A stretch of 64,000 bases of DNA from Rhodovulum sp. ES.010 (GCF_900142935.1 NZ_FSRS01000001.1:1746001-1810000), one strand, 5' to 3'. Numbered from the stretch's first letter, positions 35,794 through 45,449 are shown. Numbers and translations: made by a program. Notes: generated from the letters alone by a model not told the origin.

Positions 35794-38700
35794 CTAGGCG
35801 CTGAGCGGGGCCGTGCCGGAGGCGAACTGGAACAACTCCGCCTCGGCGAGCGGCTTCGAGAACAGGAAGCCTTGGAGCACGCAACACCCCAGCCCGCGCA
35901 GGATCTCGGCCTGCCGGGCGGTCTCGACCCCCTCGGCCACGGTCGCGATGCCAAGGGTCTCGGCGATTTCGACGATGGCGCGCACCAGATGGCGCGAGCG
36001 GGTGTCCCGCGCGACCGGCGTGACGATGCGCTTGTCGATCTTCAGCGCCGAGGGCGCGATCTCCATCAGGCCGATGATCGAGGCATGGCCCGAGCCGAAA
36101 TCGTCGATCTCGATGTCGATCCCGGCCTCGCGGACGAGGTCAAGGTGGAACTTGAACGCGTCGCTTTCCTCTTCCACGAGGATCGATTCGAGCAGTTCGA
36201 AGGCGACATTGGTCTCCTCGTCCGCGATGGCGCGCGCCGCGGCGACCACATTGGGGTCGTGCATCCGGCCGGAACTCACGTTGAAGGCGATCTTGGGCAC
36301 GAACAGCCCGCGCGCGCGCCAGCGCGCCAGCGCCTCGCGCGACTTCTCCAGCACGAGCGCGTCGATCTCGGGCACGATGCCGAGTTGGTCGGCCACGTGC
36401 ATGAAGGCCGGCGGCGCGAGCAGGCCGCGCGTCGGGTGCCGCCAGCGCAGCAGGGTCTCGATCCCGACCAGGCGGCCGTCGCGGGCAGAGACCTGCGGCT
36501 GGAACACCGGGAAGAACTCGTCATTCTCGAGCGCCTCGTGCAGCGACGCGGCGAGACGGCGGTCATCGAGGATGGATTCGTGCAGGTCCTCGGTGAAGAA
36601 CGCCATCCTGTTGCGGCCGCCGGTCTTGGCACAATAAAGCGCCGCATCGACAAAGACCTGAAGCTCGCCGTTCGTCTCGACGATGTCCTGCGTGTGGGCG
36701 ATGCCGAAGCTCGCCCCGAAGCGGCATTGCCGGCCCTGATACATGAACGGCTCGCGCAGGCGGGCCTGGATACGCTCGACGAGAGCGCGGGCATTCTCGG
36801 GACTCTGGAACGGGGCCAGGATGATCGTGAACTCGTCGCCGCCGATGCGCGCGACGAAGTCGCTGGCGCGAATACTCTCGCGCAGGACCTTGCCGACATG
36901 GCGCAGGACCAGATCGCCGGCCTCATGACCCAGCGTGTCGTTGACGTATTTGAAGTGGTCGAGGTCGATGCGGATCAGCACGCAATCCCGCGGGCCGAGG
37001 CCGCGCGCAGCGCTCTTGACGCGGTCGGTGAGGACCTGGTCGTAGTAGCGGCGGTTCGGCAGGCCCGTCAGCCCGTCGTGCAAGGCCTGGCGCTCGTTCT
37101 CGATGCGCATGTCCTCGGCCGCCTTGTGGGCGCGGCGGAGTTCGTGTTCGCGCGCCACGTCCGCGGTCACGTCATAGACCGCGCCCGTCCAGACGACGGT
37201 GCCGTCCTCTTGACGTCGCGGGGTGGACGCACCGGCAAGCCAGACCTCGCCACGATCGGGATGGCGGACGCGAAAGCGCAAGGACCAGGGGCCGAGCGTG
37301 CGCCAGCTTTCGTCGATGCTCTCCATCATCGCCGCGAAATCGTCGGGGTGCACGCGGTCCAGCGCCTCTGCCCCCAACCCTTGGCTCCGGTCGCCGTCGA
37401 AGCCCATCAGAGAGCAGAAGCGGCCGGTCGTGTAGGGAAAGTCGAACGTGCCATCGGGCCGGCGGCGAAACTCGTAGAGCCCGACCGGGGCGATGCTGGC
37501 GACCGACGACAGCCGTTCATGGGCGCGCCGCACCTCTTCGGCCGCCTCCGCCGCCCGGTTCTCGACCTCGAGCCGCTCGGTGATGTCGACCGCGTTGCCG
37601 TAGAAGGTGGTCCTCCCGTCCGGTCCCACCGCGGGACCGGCGGACGCCAGAATCCACCGCTGGCCGAGGTCGGGATGATCCACGCGATGCCGGAACTCGG
37701 CGCGCGACCAGGTCTTTTCCGCGGTGCGGAACGTGTCCAGGATCGCCTCCCGGTCGTCGGGCGGGATATGGCGGAACACGACGTCGCCATCGGCCTGGAG
37801 CGCCTCCAGCGAGACGCCCATGAGTTGCGGCATGTTCGAGGTGCAATAGGGAAAACGCGTCGTTCCGTCCGCGTTGATCTGGAACGCGAAAAGCGCGCCG
37901 GGGGCGTTCTCGGCCATGGTGCTCAGCCGCTCGTGCGCGGCGCGGATTTCGTCGGATATGGCTTCGAGGCGCGCCTCGTTCTCCTTGTCCCGGTCGATGC
38001 TGATGAGCACGCCGGCGACAAGCGGCGGCAGGCCCCGGTCCGACCGGTCGATCCGACGCGCCACCACGCGATACCAGCGATAGCTGCCGTCGGCGTGGCG
38101 CTTGCGGTTCTCCGCTTCATAAAGGTCCGTCCGGCCGTGCAGCAGGTCCTCCATCGCGGCGATGGCGCCGGGGCGGTCCTCGGGGTGGATCACCTCGGAC
38201 CAGGCCGCGTGGCTGGAGGGAAAGGCGCCGGGCGCGTAACCGAGCAGGTGATAGGTTTCGTCGGGCGCCCAGCCTCCGCCGTCGTCGGGGCAGATGGTCC
38301 AATAGCCGATCTCGCCCGACAGGGCCGCGGTGCGCAGGACCTCCTCGCTGGCGAGCGCGTCGTTGCGCGCGGCCTCGGCGTGGGCCAGCGCCTCGGAAAG
38401 CTGCGCCTGATGCTCCTTGATCGGGGTGATGTCGGTGAGACTGCCGCACACCATGTCCGGCAGGCCATGCGCCGCGCGGTCGATCCTGCGGCCGGCCGAG
38501 GTCATCCAGCGCCAGCTGCCATCGGCATGCCGCAGACGGAAGTCGCAGGCGAACGCGTCGGTTTGGCCGGCCTCGATGGCGGCGTGGCCATCGAGCGCGC
38601 GCTCCCGATCCTCGGGATGGATCAGGGCGCGGAAGCGATCGGCGTCGATTGGCTCGCCCGTCTTCAGCCCGAGCAACGCGGCCAGGTTCTCGCCGAACCA

Positions 38701-39645
38701 GCCCTCGCCCGTCGCGGGGATGCGCATCCAGGCCACGACATTGCTGTTCTCGTGCGACACGCGCATCAACTCGGCCATGCGCTGCGCCTCGTCCCGCGCC
38801 TGGCGCGCATCCGCAAGCGCGGCTTCGAGGGTCTGCGCCTGGGCCTTCCGGTCGGAAATCTCCACGAGACTGCCGCAAACGATCTCGGCCTCGGCGCTGT
38901 CGCCAGGATTGTACTTGCAGGCGGTCGCCGCGAACCACTTGTAGGCGCCGTCCTTGCAGCGCAGCCGGTAGTCCACACGGAAGATGTCGGCCTGGCCGCC
39001 GATCAGCCGCTCCATCGCCTCTATCGCGGCCTGGCGATCCTCCGGGTGAATGCGCGCGCGCACCCAGGCAGACTCCAGCTCGACCTCGCCCGGGGCGTAT
39101 CCGAGCATCGCGTAATAGGTCTCGGTCGCGAAGATACGCCCCCGCGGGACATCGAAATACCATTGCCCGAACCCGGCGACCGCGGCGGCCTTGCGCAGGA
39201 TGTCGAACTCGCGGTGATGGCCGTAGGCGTCGCACGCGGGACGGGCCAGACCCTGCGGCCGGCAGCAGGCGAGCTGTCGCGGCGCCCCCTGCACCTGCAC
39301 CAGAAGGGCGGCGACCCGCCCCTCGGCGCGGATGACGGCGATCGTACAGTCGAGGTTGCGCAGGGTGCCGTCCTGCAGGAAGAAGCAGCCGCTGAATCGT
39401 TCGTCCGCCCCGCCGTCCAGCATCCGCCGGCGGGCCTGCTCCATCGCGTCGCGGAAGCGCGGCTCCAGGAGGTCGCGGTCGGTCAGGCCCACCATTCGGC
39501 CCGCCCCACAGCCGAGCAGTGCGACCGCCGCCGCATTGGCGCCAAGGACGGTGCCATCCGGCGAGACGATCCAGGCCGGGGCCTGGAGCTGGTCGATCGC
39601 TACCTGCATCTGGTCGAGCATCTGGTCCACGTTACACCGAATCAC
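35794..39645 (-). CDS. Cytoplasmic multi-PAS GGDEF-EAL cyclic-di-GMP protein
   Basis: 1283 residues if the GTG at 39645 is used (GGGGGAG upstream); an ATG at 39621 is the alternative. No membrane segment. Six PAS domains are read in order, four of them ending in an H-P-E-D-R-like block. A GGDEF domain follows (RIGGDEF, with an RxxD inhibitory site in RASDF just before it), then an EAL domain (GIETLLRWRHP, FNVSS, DDFGSGHASI, KIDK). Both catalytic motifs look intact, so it could make and/or degrade c-di-GMP; which dominates is unknown. The multiple PAS domains suggest sensing of redox, oxygen or small ligands. Confidence 0.92.
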   Translation of the reverse strand: MIRCNVDQMLDQMQVAIDQLQAPAWIVSPDGTVLGANAAAVALLGCGAGRMVGLTDRDLLEPRFRDAMEQARRRMLDGGADERFSGCFFLQDGTLRNLDCTIAVIRAEGRVAALLVQVQGAPRQLACCRPQGLARPACDAYGHHREFDILRKAAAVAGFGQWYFDVPRGRIFATETYYAMLGYAPGEVELESAWVRARIHPEDRQAAIEAMERLIGGQADIFRVDYRLRCKDGAYKWFAATACKYNPGDSAEAEIVCGSLVEISDRKAQAQTLEAALADARQARDEAQRMAELMRVSHENSNVVAWMRIPATGEGWFGENLAALLGLKTGEPIDADRFRALIHPEDRERALDGHAAIEAGQTDAFACDFRLRHADGSWRWMTSAGRRIDRAAHGLPDMVCGSLTDITPIKEHQAQLSEALAHAEAARNDALASEEVLRTAALSGEIGYWTICPDDGGGWAPDETYHLLGYAPGAFPSSHAAWSEVIHPEDRPGAIAAMEDLLHGRTDLYEAENRKRHADGSYRWYRVVARRIDRSDRGLPPLVAGVLISIDRDKENEARLEAISDEIRAAHERLSTMAENAPGALFAFQINADGTTRFPYCTSNMPQLMGVSLEALQADGDVVFRHIPPDDREAILDTFRTAEKTWSRAEFRHRVDHPDLGQRWILASAGPAVGPDGRTTFYGNAVDITERLEVENRAAEAAEEVRRAHERLSSVASIAPVGLYEFRRRPDGTFDFPYTTGRFCSLMGFDGDRSQGLGAEALDRVHPDDFAAMMESIDESWRTLGPWSLRFRVRHPDRGEVWLAGASTPRRQEDGTVVWTGAVYDVTADVAREHELRRAHKAAEDMRIENERQALHDGLTGLPNRRYYDQVLTDRVKSAARGLGPRDCVLIRIDLDHFKYVNDTLGHEAGDLVLRHVGKVLRESIRASDFVARIGGDEFTIILAPFQSPENARALVERIQARLREPFMYQGRQCRFGASFGIAHTQDIVETNGELQVFVDAALYCAKTGGRNRMAFFTEDLHESILDDRRLAASLHEALENDEFFPVFQPQVSARDGRLVGIETLLRWRHPTRGLLAPPAFMHVADQLGIVPEIDALVLEKSREALARWRARGLFVPKIAFNVSSGRMHDPNVVAAARAIADEETNVAFELLESILVEEESDAFKFHLDLVREAGIDIEIDDFGSGHASIIGLMEIAPSALKIDKRIVTPVARDTRSRHLVRAIVEIAETLGIATVAEGVETARQAEILRGLGCCVLQGFLFSKPLAEAELFQFASGTAPLSA

Positions 39646-40025
39646 TGGGCAGCTCCCCCACCTTCTTGAGGGGCATTCCTTAATCCCCGGCTTATGGCGC
39701 TGGCGGAGGTGGCCCCGGACACGCAAGGGCCGGGGCGGGAGCGCGATGGCCGGCGGGTCGGGACGCCATGCGCCAGGACCGGGGCGCGCCGGCAGCCTAC
39801 CCTCGCCGCATTTCGTCGGAAGGCGGGCTGCGCCGAGCCGTTTTTCCGCGGCACGGCCGGAGGAGAGCGGCCGGTTTCGCAGGACCATCGCCTTTCAGGA
39901 TAAATGCCAGTATAAATGCGCTTTTTTGGGCCTTTGTTCTTTCTTATCTGCCTATATGGCTTCTGTTGGGGATTTTGTTTTAAATTCGGGCACACCGACC
40001 ACAGCCCGGACATCGTTTCAGACCC
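39646..40025. other. Divergent region between GGDEF-EAL gene and cysG
   Basis: 380 bp without a supported gene. The cysG-proximal half is strikingly AT-rich for this genome (about 39895-39990), with TATAAA-like boxes at 39910-39920 and a run of T. This is the likely promoter of the sulfate-assimilation operon. Confidence 0.55.
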
Positions 40026-41417
40026 ATGCGTCACTTTCCCGTCTTCCTCGACACGGACGCGCGCCGGATCGTCGTCTCCGGCGCCGGCGAATGCGCGGTC
40101 GCCAAGCTGCGCCTGCTGCTCAAGACCCAGGCCAGCGTGGCGGTCTTCGGCGAAAACCCCGACCGGCAGGTGCTGGACTGGGCGGCCAAGGGGCGTCTTC
40201 GCTGGGTTCCGCGCCAGATCGCGGCCGGCGATGCGACGGGTGCGCTTCTCGTTTATGCGGCCAACGCGGAAGCGCACGCGGATGCGCGCGCCGCCGCGAT
40301 CGCACGCGACGCCGGCGTTCTGGCGAACATCGTCGACAATCTCGACGACAGCCAGTTCATCACCCCCGCGATCGTCGACCGCGACCCGGTCACCGTCGCC
40401 ATCGGGACCGAGGGCGCGGCGCCGGTGCTCGCCCGCGACATCAAGCGGCGGATCGAAGAGATGCTGCCCGTCACGCTCGGCCGGTTGGCCCGCGTCGCCC
40501 GGGCGTTCCGCCCCCGTGCCGAGCGGCTGCCGCCGGGCGAGGCGCGGCGGCGGTTCTGGAGCCGCTTCTTCTTCGAACGGGGACCGCGCGCCCTGGCCGA
40601 TGGCGGCGCCGACGGTGCGCATGCTGCCCTCGTCACGTTGCTCGACGAAGTCGCGGCCGAGAGGACGGACGGACATGTCGCCCTGATCGGCGCGGGACCG
40701 GGCGCCCCTGAACTCCTGACGCTGAAGGCGCGGCGGCTGCTGCACGGGGCCGACATCGTCATTCATGACCGGCTGGTGCCCGCGGCGATCCTGGAACTGG
40801 CCCGGCGCGAGGCCGAGATCGTCGAGGTCGGCAAGACCGGTTTCGGGCCGGGCTGGAAGCAGGACGACATCGACGCCCTCATCGTCGCCAAGGCCCGCGA
40901 GGGGCTGAAGGTCGCCCGGCTGAAAGGCGGCGACCCGGCGGTGTTCGGCCGGCTCGAAGAGGAAATCGCGGCCTGCAAGGCGGCGGGGGTGAGCTGGGAG
41001 GTCGTGCCGGGGATCACCGCGGCCTCGGCCGCGGCCGCATCAATGGGCCAGTCGCTGACGCGGCGCGGCCGGAACACGGATGTGCGGCTTCTGACCGGGC
41101 ACGACACCACGGGCTTTGCCGAGCAGGACTGGCGATCGCTCGCCCGCCCCGGCACGGTCGCCGCGATCTACATGGGCAAGCGCGCCGCGACCTTCCTGCG
41201 CGGGCGCCTGATGCTGCACGGCGCGGCCGACACGACCCCGGTGACCATCGTCGAGAACGTCTCGCGCCCCGACCAGCGCATCGTCCCGACCCGCCTGATC
41301 GACCTCCCGGAGGCGCTGGAGGGGATCGCGGGGCCGGCGACGCTGATGCTGGGCCTCGCCCCGCACGACGCGGCACGGGCGGCCGATATCGGCATCGACC
41401 TGAAGGAGGCGCTGTGA
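40026..41417 (+). CDS. cysG: Siroheme synthase
   Basis: 463 residues, the full multifunctional form. The N-terminal precorrin-2 dehydrogenase/ferrochelatase part (about 1-200) has VVSGAGECAVAKLRLLLK. The C-terminal uroporphyrinogen-III methyltransferase part (about 215-455) has VALIGAGPGAPELLTLKA, VARLKGGDPAVFGR, WEVVPGITAASAAAASMG and TVAAIYMGKRA. It makes the siroheme needed by the sulfite reductase two genes downstream. Its TGA overlaps the next gene. Confidence 0.95.
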   Translation: MRHFPVFLDTDARRIVVSGAGECAVAKLRLLLKTQASVAVFGENPDRQVLDWAAKGRLRWVPRQIAAGDATGALLVYAANAEAHADARAAAIARDAGVLANIVDNLDDSQFITPAIVDRDPVTVAIGTEGAAPVLARDIKRRIEEMLPVTLGRLARVARAFRPRAERLPPGEARRRFWSRFFFERGPRALADGGADGAHAALVTLLDEVAAERTDGHVALIGAGPGAPELLTLKARRLLHGADIVIHDRLVPAAILELARREAEIVEVGKTGFGPGWKQDDIDALIVAKAREGLKVARLKGGDPAVFGRLEEEIAACKAAGVSWEVVPGITAASAAAASMGQSLTRRGRNTDVRLLTGHDTTGFAEQDWRSLARPGTVAAIYMGKRAATFLRGRLMLHGAADTTPVTIVENVSRPDQRIVPTRLIDLPEALEGIAGPATLMLGLAPHDAARAADIGIDLKEAL

Positions 41418-41734
41418 TGCCGGCGCGGGACGCAACGCCGAAGGTCGTGACCGCGAACGACCTGCTGACCGGCGACGTGGTCTATCTGGCGGGCGACGGG
41501 GCGTGGTCGCGCCGGCATGTGGACGCCCGCCTCCTGCAGGACGCCGAGGCGGCGCGCGCCGCGCTGGCAGCGGCGGCGGCGCAGGCCGACAAGGTCGTCG
41601 GCGCCTATCTCGCAGAGGCCCGCCCCGGCCCGGACGGCCACCCGGAGCCGGTGCATTTCCGCGAGGTGTTCCGCACGCGCGGCCCGTCCAACTACCGCCA
41701 CGGCAAACAGGACACGGGCACGCCCCGCGCCTGA
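41417..41734 (+). CDS. DUF2849-family protein of the sulfite-reductase operon
   Basis: 105 residues from the ATG at 41417 (AAGGAGG upstream). Family blocks are VVTANDLLTGDVVYLA, W-x-R-x-x-x-A and VVGAYLAEA, ending FRTRGPSNYRHGKQ. Almost always found between cysG and cysI in alphaproteobacteria, which points to a role in sulfite reduction. Molecular function is unknown. Confidence 0.85.
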   Translation: MPARDATPKVVTANDLLTGDVVYLAGDGAWSRRHVDARLLQDAEAARAALAAAAAQADKVVGAYLAEARPGPDGHPEPVHFREVFRTRGPSNYRHGKQDTGTPRA

Positions 41735-41752
41735 CATCCGCAAGGGACCGAC

Positions 41753-43423
41753 ATGTACAGCTATACCGATTTCGACGAGCAGTTCGTCCGCGCCCGCGTC
41801 AGCGAGTTCCGCGGCCAGGTGGCGCGCCGCCTGGACGGGTCATTGACCGAGGACGAGTTCAAGCCGCTGCGGCTGATGAACGGGCTCTACCTGCAGCTCC
41901 ATGCCTACATGCTGCGGGTGGCCATCCCCTACGGCACGCTGAACGGCCGCCAGATGCGGCAGCTCGCTTACATCGCCGAGCGTTGGGACAAGGGCTACGG
42001 GCATTTCACCACGCGCCAGAACGTGCAGTTCAACTGGCCGCGCCTGACCGATGTGCCCGATATCCTGGACGCCCTCGCCGATGTCGAGATGCACGCGATC
42101 CAGACAAGCGGTAACTGCATCCGCAACGTGACCGCCGACCATTTCGCCGGCGCCGCCGCCGACGAGATCGCCGACCCGCGGCCGGTGGCCGAACTGATCC
42201 GGCAATGGTCCACCGACCACCCCGAGTTCCAGTTCCTGCCGCGCAAGTTCAAGATCGCCGTCACCGGCAGCCCCAACGACCGGGCGGTGACCCGCGCCCA
42301 CGATATCGGGCTGCGCATGGTGCTGCGGGACGGCGCGCCCGGGTTCGAGGTCAGCGTGGGCGGCGGGCTGGGCCGCACGCCGATGATCGGCAAGGTACTG
42401 GCCGCGTTCGTGCCCGAGGCGGAGTTGCTGCCCTATCTCGAAGCGATCGTCGCCGTCTACAACCAGCACGGCCGGCGGGACAACAAGTACAAGGCACGGA
42501 TCAAGATCCTCGTCCACGAAGAGGGGCTGGAGACGATGCGCGCCCGCGTCGAGGCGGAATTCGCCGCCCGCAAGGCGCAGTTCGCCGCCCGCAAGGCGCA
42601 GTTCGCCGGCGTGCCCCGCGAGATGGCCGACCGGATCGCCGCCGGGTTCCGCGCCCCCGAATTCCGCCCCGGCGCCATCCCAACGGTGCACGACCCGGTC
42701 CTGAGCGCCTTCATCGACACCAATGTGACGGCGCATCGCCGCGCCGATCATGCCATCGTCACCGTCAGCCTGAAGGGGATCGGCGCGACGCCCGGCGACG
42801 CCACGGCGGCGCAAATGCGCGTGCTGGCCGATCTGGCGGAGCGCTGCAGCCATGGCGAGTTGCGCGTCGGCCACGAGCAGAACATCATCCTGCCCCATGT
42901 CCGGCGCGAAGACCTTGCCGCTGTCCACGCGACCCTGATGGAGGCGGGGCTTGCCACCGCCAATGCCGGGCTCCTCTCCGACATCATCGCCTGCCCGGGC
43001 ATGGACTATTGCGCGCTGGCCACCGCGCGCTCGATCCCCGTTGCGCAGGAGATCTCCCACCGTTTTGCCGATCTCGACGCCCAGCGCGAGATCGGCCCGC
43101 TGAAGCTCAAGATATCGGGCTGCATCAATGCCTGCGGGCACCACCATGTCGGCCATATCGGCATCCTCGGGCTGGAGAAGGCCGGGGTGGAAAGCTACCA
43201 GATCACGCTGGGCGGCGACGGAACCGAAACCGCCGCCATCGGGGAACGGCTGGGCCCCGGCTTTGCCCATGACGAGATCGTGCCCGCGGTCGCGCGGTTG
43301 ATCGACGCCTATCTCGACCTGCGCCTGAACGCGGACGAGACATTCCGCGAGGCCGTCCGCCGGCTGGGCCTCGCGCCGTTCAAGGCGGCAGTTTACAAGG
43401 AGGACCAACGCGATGCGGCCTGA
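41753..43423 (+). CDS. cysI: Nitrite/sulfite reductase (siroheme, 4Fe-4S)
   Basis: 556 residues. Reduces sulfite to sulfide. The two ferredoxin-like half-domains and the siroheme-Fe4S motif are present: CPGMDYC (C-x5-C) and CINAC (C-x3-C) with GHHHVGHIG beyond. NCIRNVTADHFAG is the siroheme-contact block. There is a perfect in-frame 21-bp tandem duplication near residue 270-283 (FAARKAQ twice). It follows DUF2849 by 18 bp and overlaps cysH by 11 bp. Confidence 0.95.
   Translation: MYSYTDFDEQFVRARVSEFRGQVARRLDGSLTEDEFKPLRLMNGLYLQLHAYMLRVAIPYGTLNGRQMRQLAYIAERWDKGYGHFTTRQNVQFNWPRLTDVPDILDALADVEMHAIQTSGNCIRNVTADHFAGAAADEIADPRPVAELIRQWSTDHPEFQFLPRKFKIAVTGSPNDRAVTRAHDIGLRMVLRDGAPGFEVSVGGGLGRTPMIGKVLAAFVPEAELLPYLEAIVAVYNQHGRRDNKYKARIKILVHEEGLETMRARVEAEFAARKAQFAARKAQFAGVPREMADRIAAGFRAPEFRPGAIPTVHDPVLSAFIDTNVTAHRRADHAIVTVSLKGIGATPGDATAAQMRVLADLAERCSHGELRVGHEQNIILPHVRREDLAAVHATLMEAGLATANAGLLSDIIACPGMDYCALATARSIPVAQEISHRFADLDAQREIGPLKLKISGCINACGHHHVGHIGILGLEKAGVESYQITLGGDGTETAAIGERLGPGFAHDEIVPAVARLIDAYLDLRLNADETFREAVRRLGLAPFKAAVYKEDQRDAA
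42560..42601 (+). repeat. 21-bp tandem duplication inside cysI
   Basis: Two identical adjacent 21-bp units (42560-42580 and 42581-42601), each encoding FAARKAQ, keep the reading frame. The repeated residues lie in a helical linker of the reductase, so the enzyme may tolerate them. Confidence 0.95.
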
Positions 43424-44144
43424 CCCCCGACGCCTTCGCGCGCTCAACGCCTTCTACGCCGACCGGGACACGTCGGAGATCGTCGCGCATGTCGCCCGCG
43501 GCCTGTTCGGCGGGCGCGCGGCGCTGGTGTCGAGCTTCGGCGCGGAATCGGTCGTGCTCCTGCACATGTGGGCCGACGCCGACCGGACGGCCCCGGTTCT
43601 GTTCGTCGACACCGAGATGCTGTTCGCCGAAACGCTCGCCTACCAGCGGGAGGTGGCCGACCGGCTCGGGCTGTCGAACATCGTGCGGATTGCGCCCGAT
43701 TCCGCGGCGGTCAAGGCCGAGGACCCCGACCGCACCCTGCATGGCCGCGACGCGGATGCCTGCTGCACCCTGCGCAAGGTGCGCCCGCTGGCCCGCGCCC
43801 TGGGCGACTACGATGTCCTGGTGTCGGGCCGGAAACGATACCAGACCGACAGCCGCGCGGATCTGGCGGTGTTCGAGCAGGACGAGGCCGGCCGGCTCAA
43901 GGTCAATCCGCTGACCCACTGGCGCCCAGAACGCATCGCCGCCTACATGGACGAACACCGCCTGCCGCGCCATCCGCTGGTGGCACGGGGCTTCCGGTCC
44001 ATCGGCTGCGCGCCCTGCACTACGCCGGTCGCCGAGGGCGAGGACCCGCGTGCCGGCCGCTGGCGCGGATCCGAGAAGGCCGAATGCGGCATTCACTTCA
44101 TCGACGGGCGGACGGTGCGCCCCGGGCGGGAGGACGCGGCATGA
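43413..44144 (+). CDS. cysH: Adenylyl-sulfate reductase
   Basis: 243 residues. Reduces activated sulfate to sulfite. SSFGAESVVLLHM is the nucleotide-binding start. ACCTLRKVRPL and GCAPCTTPV together give the CC...CxxC set that binds a [4Fe-4S] cluster and marks the APS-using type. ECGIHF near the C-terminus carries the catalytic cysteine. The start ATG overlaps the end of cysI. No sulfurylase gene is present in the window. Confidence 0.94.
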   Translation: MRPDPRRLRALNAFYADRDTSEIVAHVARGLFGGRAALVSSFGAESVVLLHMWADADRTAPVLFVDTEMLFAETLAYQREVADRLGLSNIVRIAPDSAAVKAEDPDRTLHGRDADACCTLRKVRPLARALGDYDVLVSGRKRYQTDSRADLAVFEQDEAGRLKVNPLTHWRPERIAAYMDEHRLPRHPLVARGFRSIGCAPCTTPVAEGEDPRAGRWRGSEKAECGIHFIDGRTVRPGREDAA

Positions 44145-44560
44145 GCGTTGTGCTGACCGATCGGGGCATCGCGCACGACGCGACCCCGTTCGCCCCGCTG
44201 GACGAGTGGACCGGCGCCGGCGGGGTCGACCTGCCGAACAGCGTGGACGCGGCCGAGGTCTTCGCCCGCGTCCGGGCCGCGGAGGCCGTCCGCATCGCGT
44301 TTCCCTCCTTCGCCGACGGTCGGGGCTTCACCCTGGCGCGCCGGCTGCGCCAGCTCGGCTTTGCCGGACGACTGCGCGCCGCGGGTCACGTCCTGCCGGA
44401 CCAGTACCGCCACCTGCGCCGGGCGGGCTTCGACGACATCGCCTTCGACGACGCGGCCGCCGCCGCGCGGTTCAGCGCAGCGGTGCCCGACGCAGTGTCT
44501 GAGAGCTACCGCCAAAGGCTCGGCTTCACCACCGGCGTCCCCGTTCCACCGCGCCCGTAG
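44141..44560 (+). CDS. DUF934-family protein of the sulfate-assimilation operon
   Basis: 139 residues. The ATGA overlap with cysH and blocks IAFPSFADGRGFTLARRLRQLGFAGRLRAAGHVLPDQY identify DUF934, a usual companion of cysH/cysI in alphaproteobacteria. Possibly an accessory or electron-transfer partner; unproven. It ends 42 bp from the converging LysR pseudogene. Confidence 0.87.
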   Translation: MSVVLTDRGIAHDATPFAPLDEWTGAGGVDLPNSVDAAEVFARVRAAEAVRIAFPSFADGRGFTLARRLRQLGFAGRLRAAGHVLPDQYRHLRRAGFDDIAFDDAAAAARFSAAVPDAVSESYRQRLGFTTGVPVPPRP

Positions 44561-44602
44561 CGCGCCTGTGCCATCGCGCCGCGCGGCAGCCCCGCGCGAA
44601 GC

Positions 44603-45434
44603 TCAGTCGCGGGCGCAGAAGGGGGCGAGGCTTTCGATGAACGCGTCGACGAATTCCAGCGCGATCATCGACGAGCGGGACAGCCGCGAATGGAGCACGT
44701 CCAGATTGTGATGAACCCGCGGGACGAATGGCCGGATCTCGATCCCGGTGCGGGCGAATTCGCGGGCGTCGAGGACGCTGACCACCGAAACGCCGACCCC
44801 TTCGGCCACCAGCCGGCAGGCCGCACCGAACTGGCGGGTCTCCACGCAGGTCCGGGGTGAGACGCCGCATTGCCGGAAGGCGGCGTCCACCGACCGGAAG
44901 AACGGATCGTCGCGCCGGGTGTGGATCAGCCGTTCGCCCCCGAGATCGGCGGGCGCGATCTCGGCCTGCGCGGCAAGCGCATGTCCCGGCGGCAGCACGC
45001 AGACCGCCGGCACCGGGATGCGGTGCGCCTGAACCGCCGGGTGCCCCGCGAAATCCGCCGTCAGCCCGACATCGCAATGCTCGGCGATGATCCAGTCGAG
45101 GATGCGCTCGGGCCGGTCGGGCTCCAGCGTGACTTGCACATCCGGTCGCGACGTCAGAAAACGGGCGAGGACGCCCGGCCTCGGCCAGCAGAAGCCGGGC
45201 CTCGGGGGTCGGCTCGGCCAGGCCGCCCTTGCGGTTGAACAGCGTCAGGCCGGTGGCCTCCGACAGCGCCTGCACCAGCCGGCTGACCGCGGGCTGCGAA
45301 ATGCCCATGAGGGCGGCGGCGCGGGTATAGCTGCCCGTCTGCGCCACCGCCTGGAACGCCTCGAGCTGGCGCAGGCGCACCTCCGACCCGACTACCTGGC
45401 GTTCGTCCATCCTGCGATCCGCGGCCTCGGCCAT
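44603..45434 (-). pseudogene. LysR-family regulator with internal deletion and frameshift
   Basis: The N-terminal winged helix is intact (LRQLEAFQAVAQTGSYTRAAALMGISQPAVSRLVQAL, then TLFNRKGGLAEPTPEARLLLAEA). At about 45160-45170 the frame changes: the effector-domain frame takes over at VLARFLTSRPDVQVTLEP and runs to 44603. About 40 residues that normally join the two parts (linker helix end and first strand of the effector domain) are missing. So this is a deletion plus frame change, and the gene is probably not functional as a regulator. It is divergent from ugpB. The ATG at 45434 lies inside the palindrome at 45431-45449; a second ATG at 45410 is possible. Confidence 0.8.
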
Positions 45435-45449
45435 AACGCTGCGTTATGG
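45431..45449. promoter_or_regulatory. LysR-type operator palindrome
   Basis: Perfect inverted repeat CCATAACGC-T-GCGTTATGG. It contains ATAA-N7-TTAT, the form bound by OccR/NocR-like LysR proteins, and satisfies the T-N11-A rule. It lies at the divergent start of the LysR pseudogene, 116 bp before ugpB. Confidence 0.75.

Noticed and set aside
35258..35804. Frames on both strands between IS5 copy 1 and the GGDEF-EAL gene
   Set aside because: They cross the IS end, lack ribosome-binding sites, and resemble nothing known.
35584..39669. 1361-codon open frame on the plus strand opposite the GGDEF-EAL gene
   Set aside because: Mirror frame of a gene with clear PAS, GGDEF and EAL motifs; composition is typical of an antisense GC3 shadow.
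42560..42601. CRISPR-like short repeat
   Set aside because: Only two adjacent identical 21-bp units with no spacer, lying inside a coding gene.
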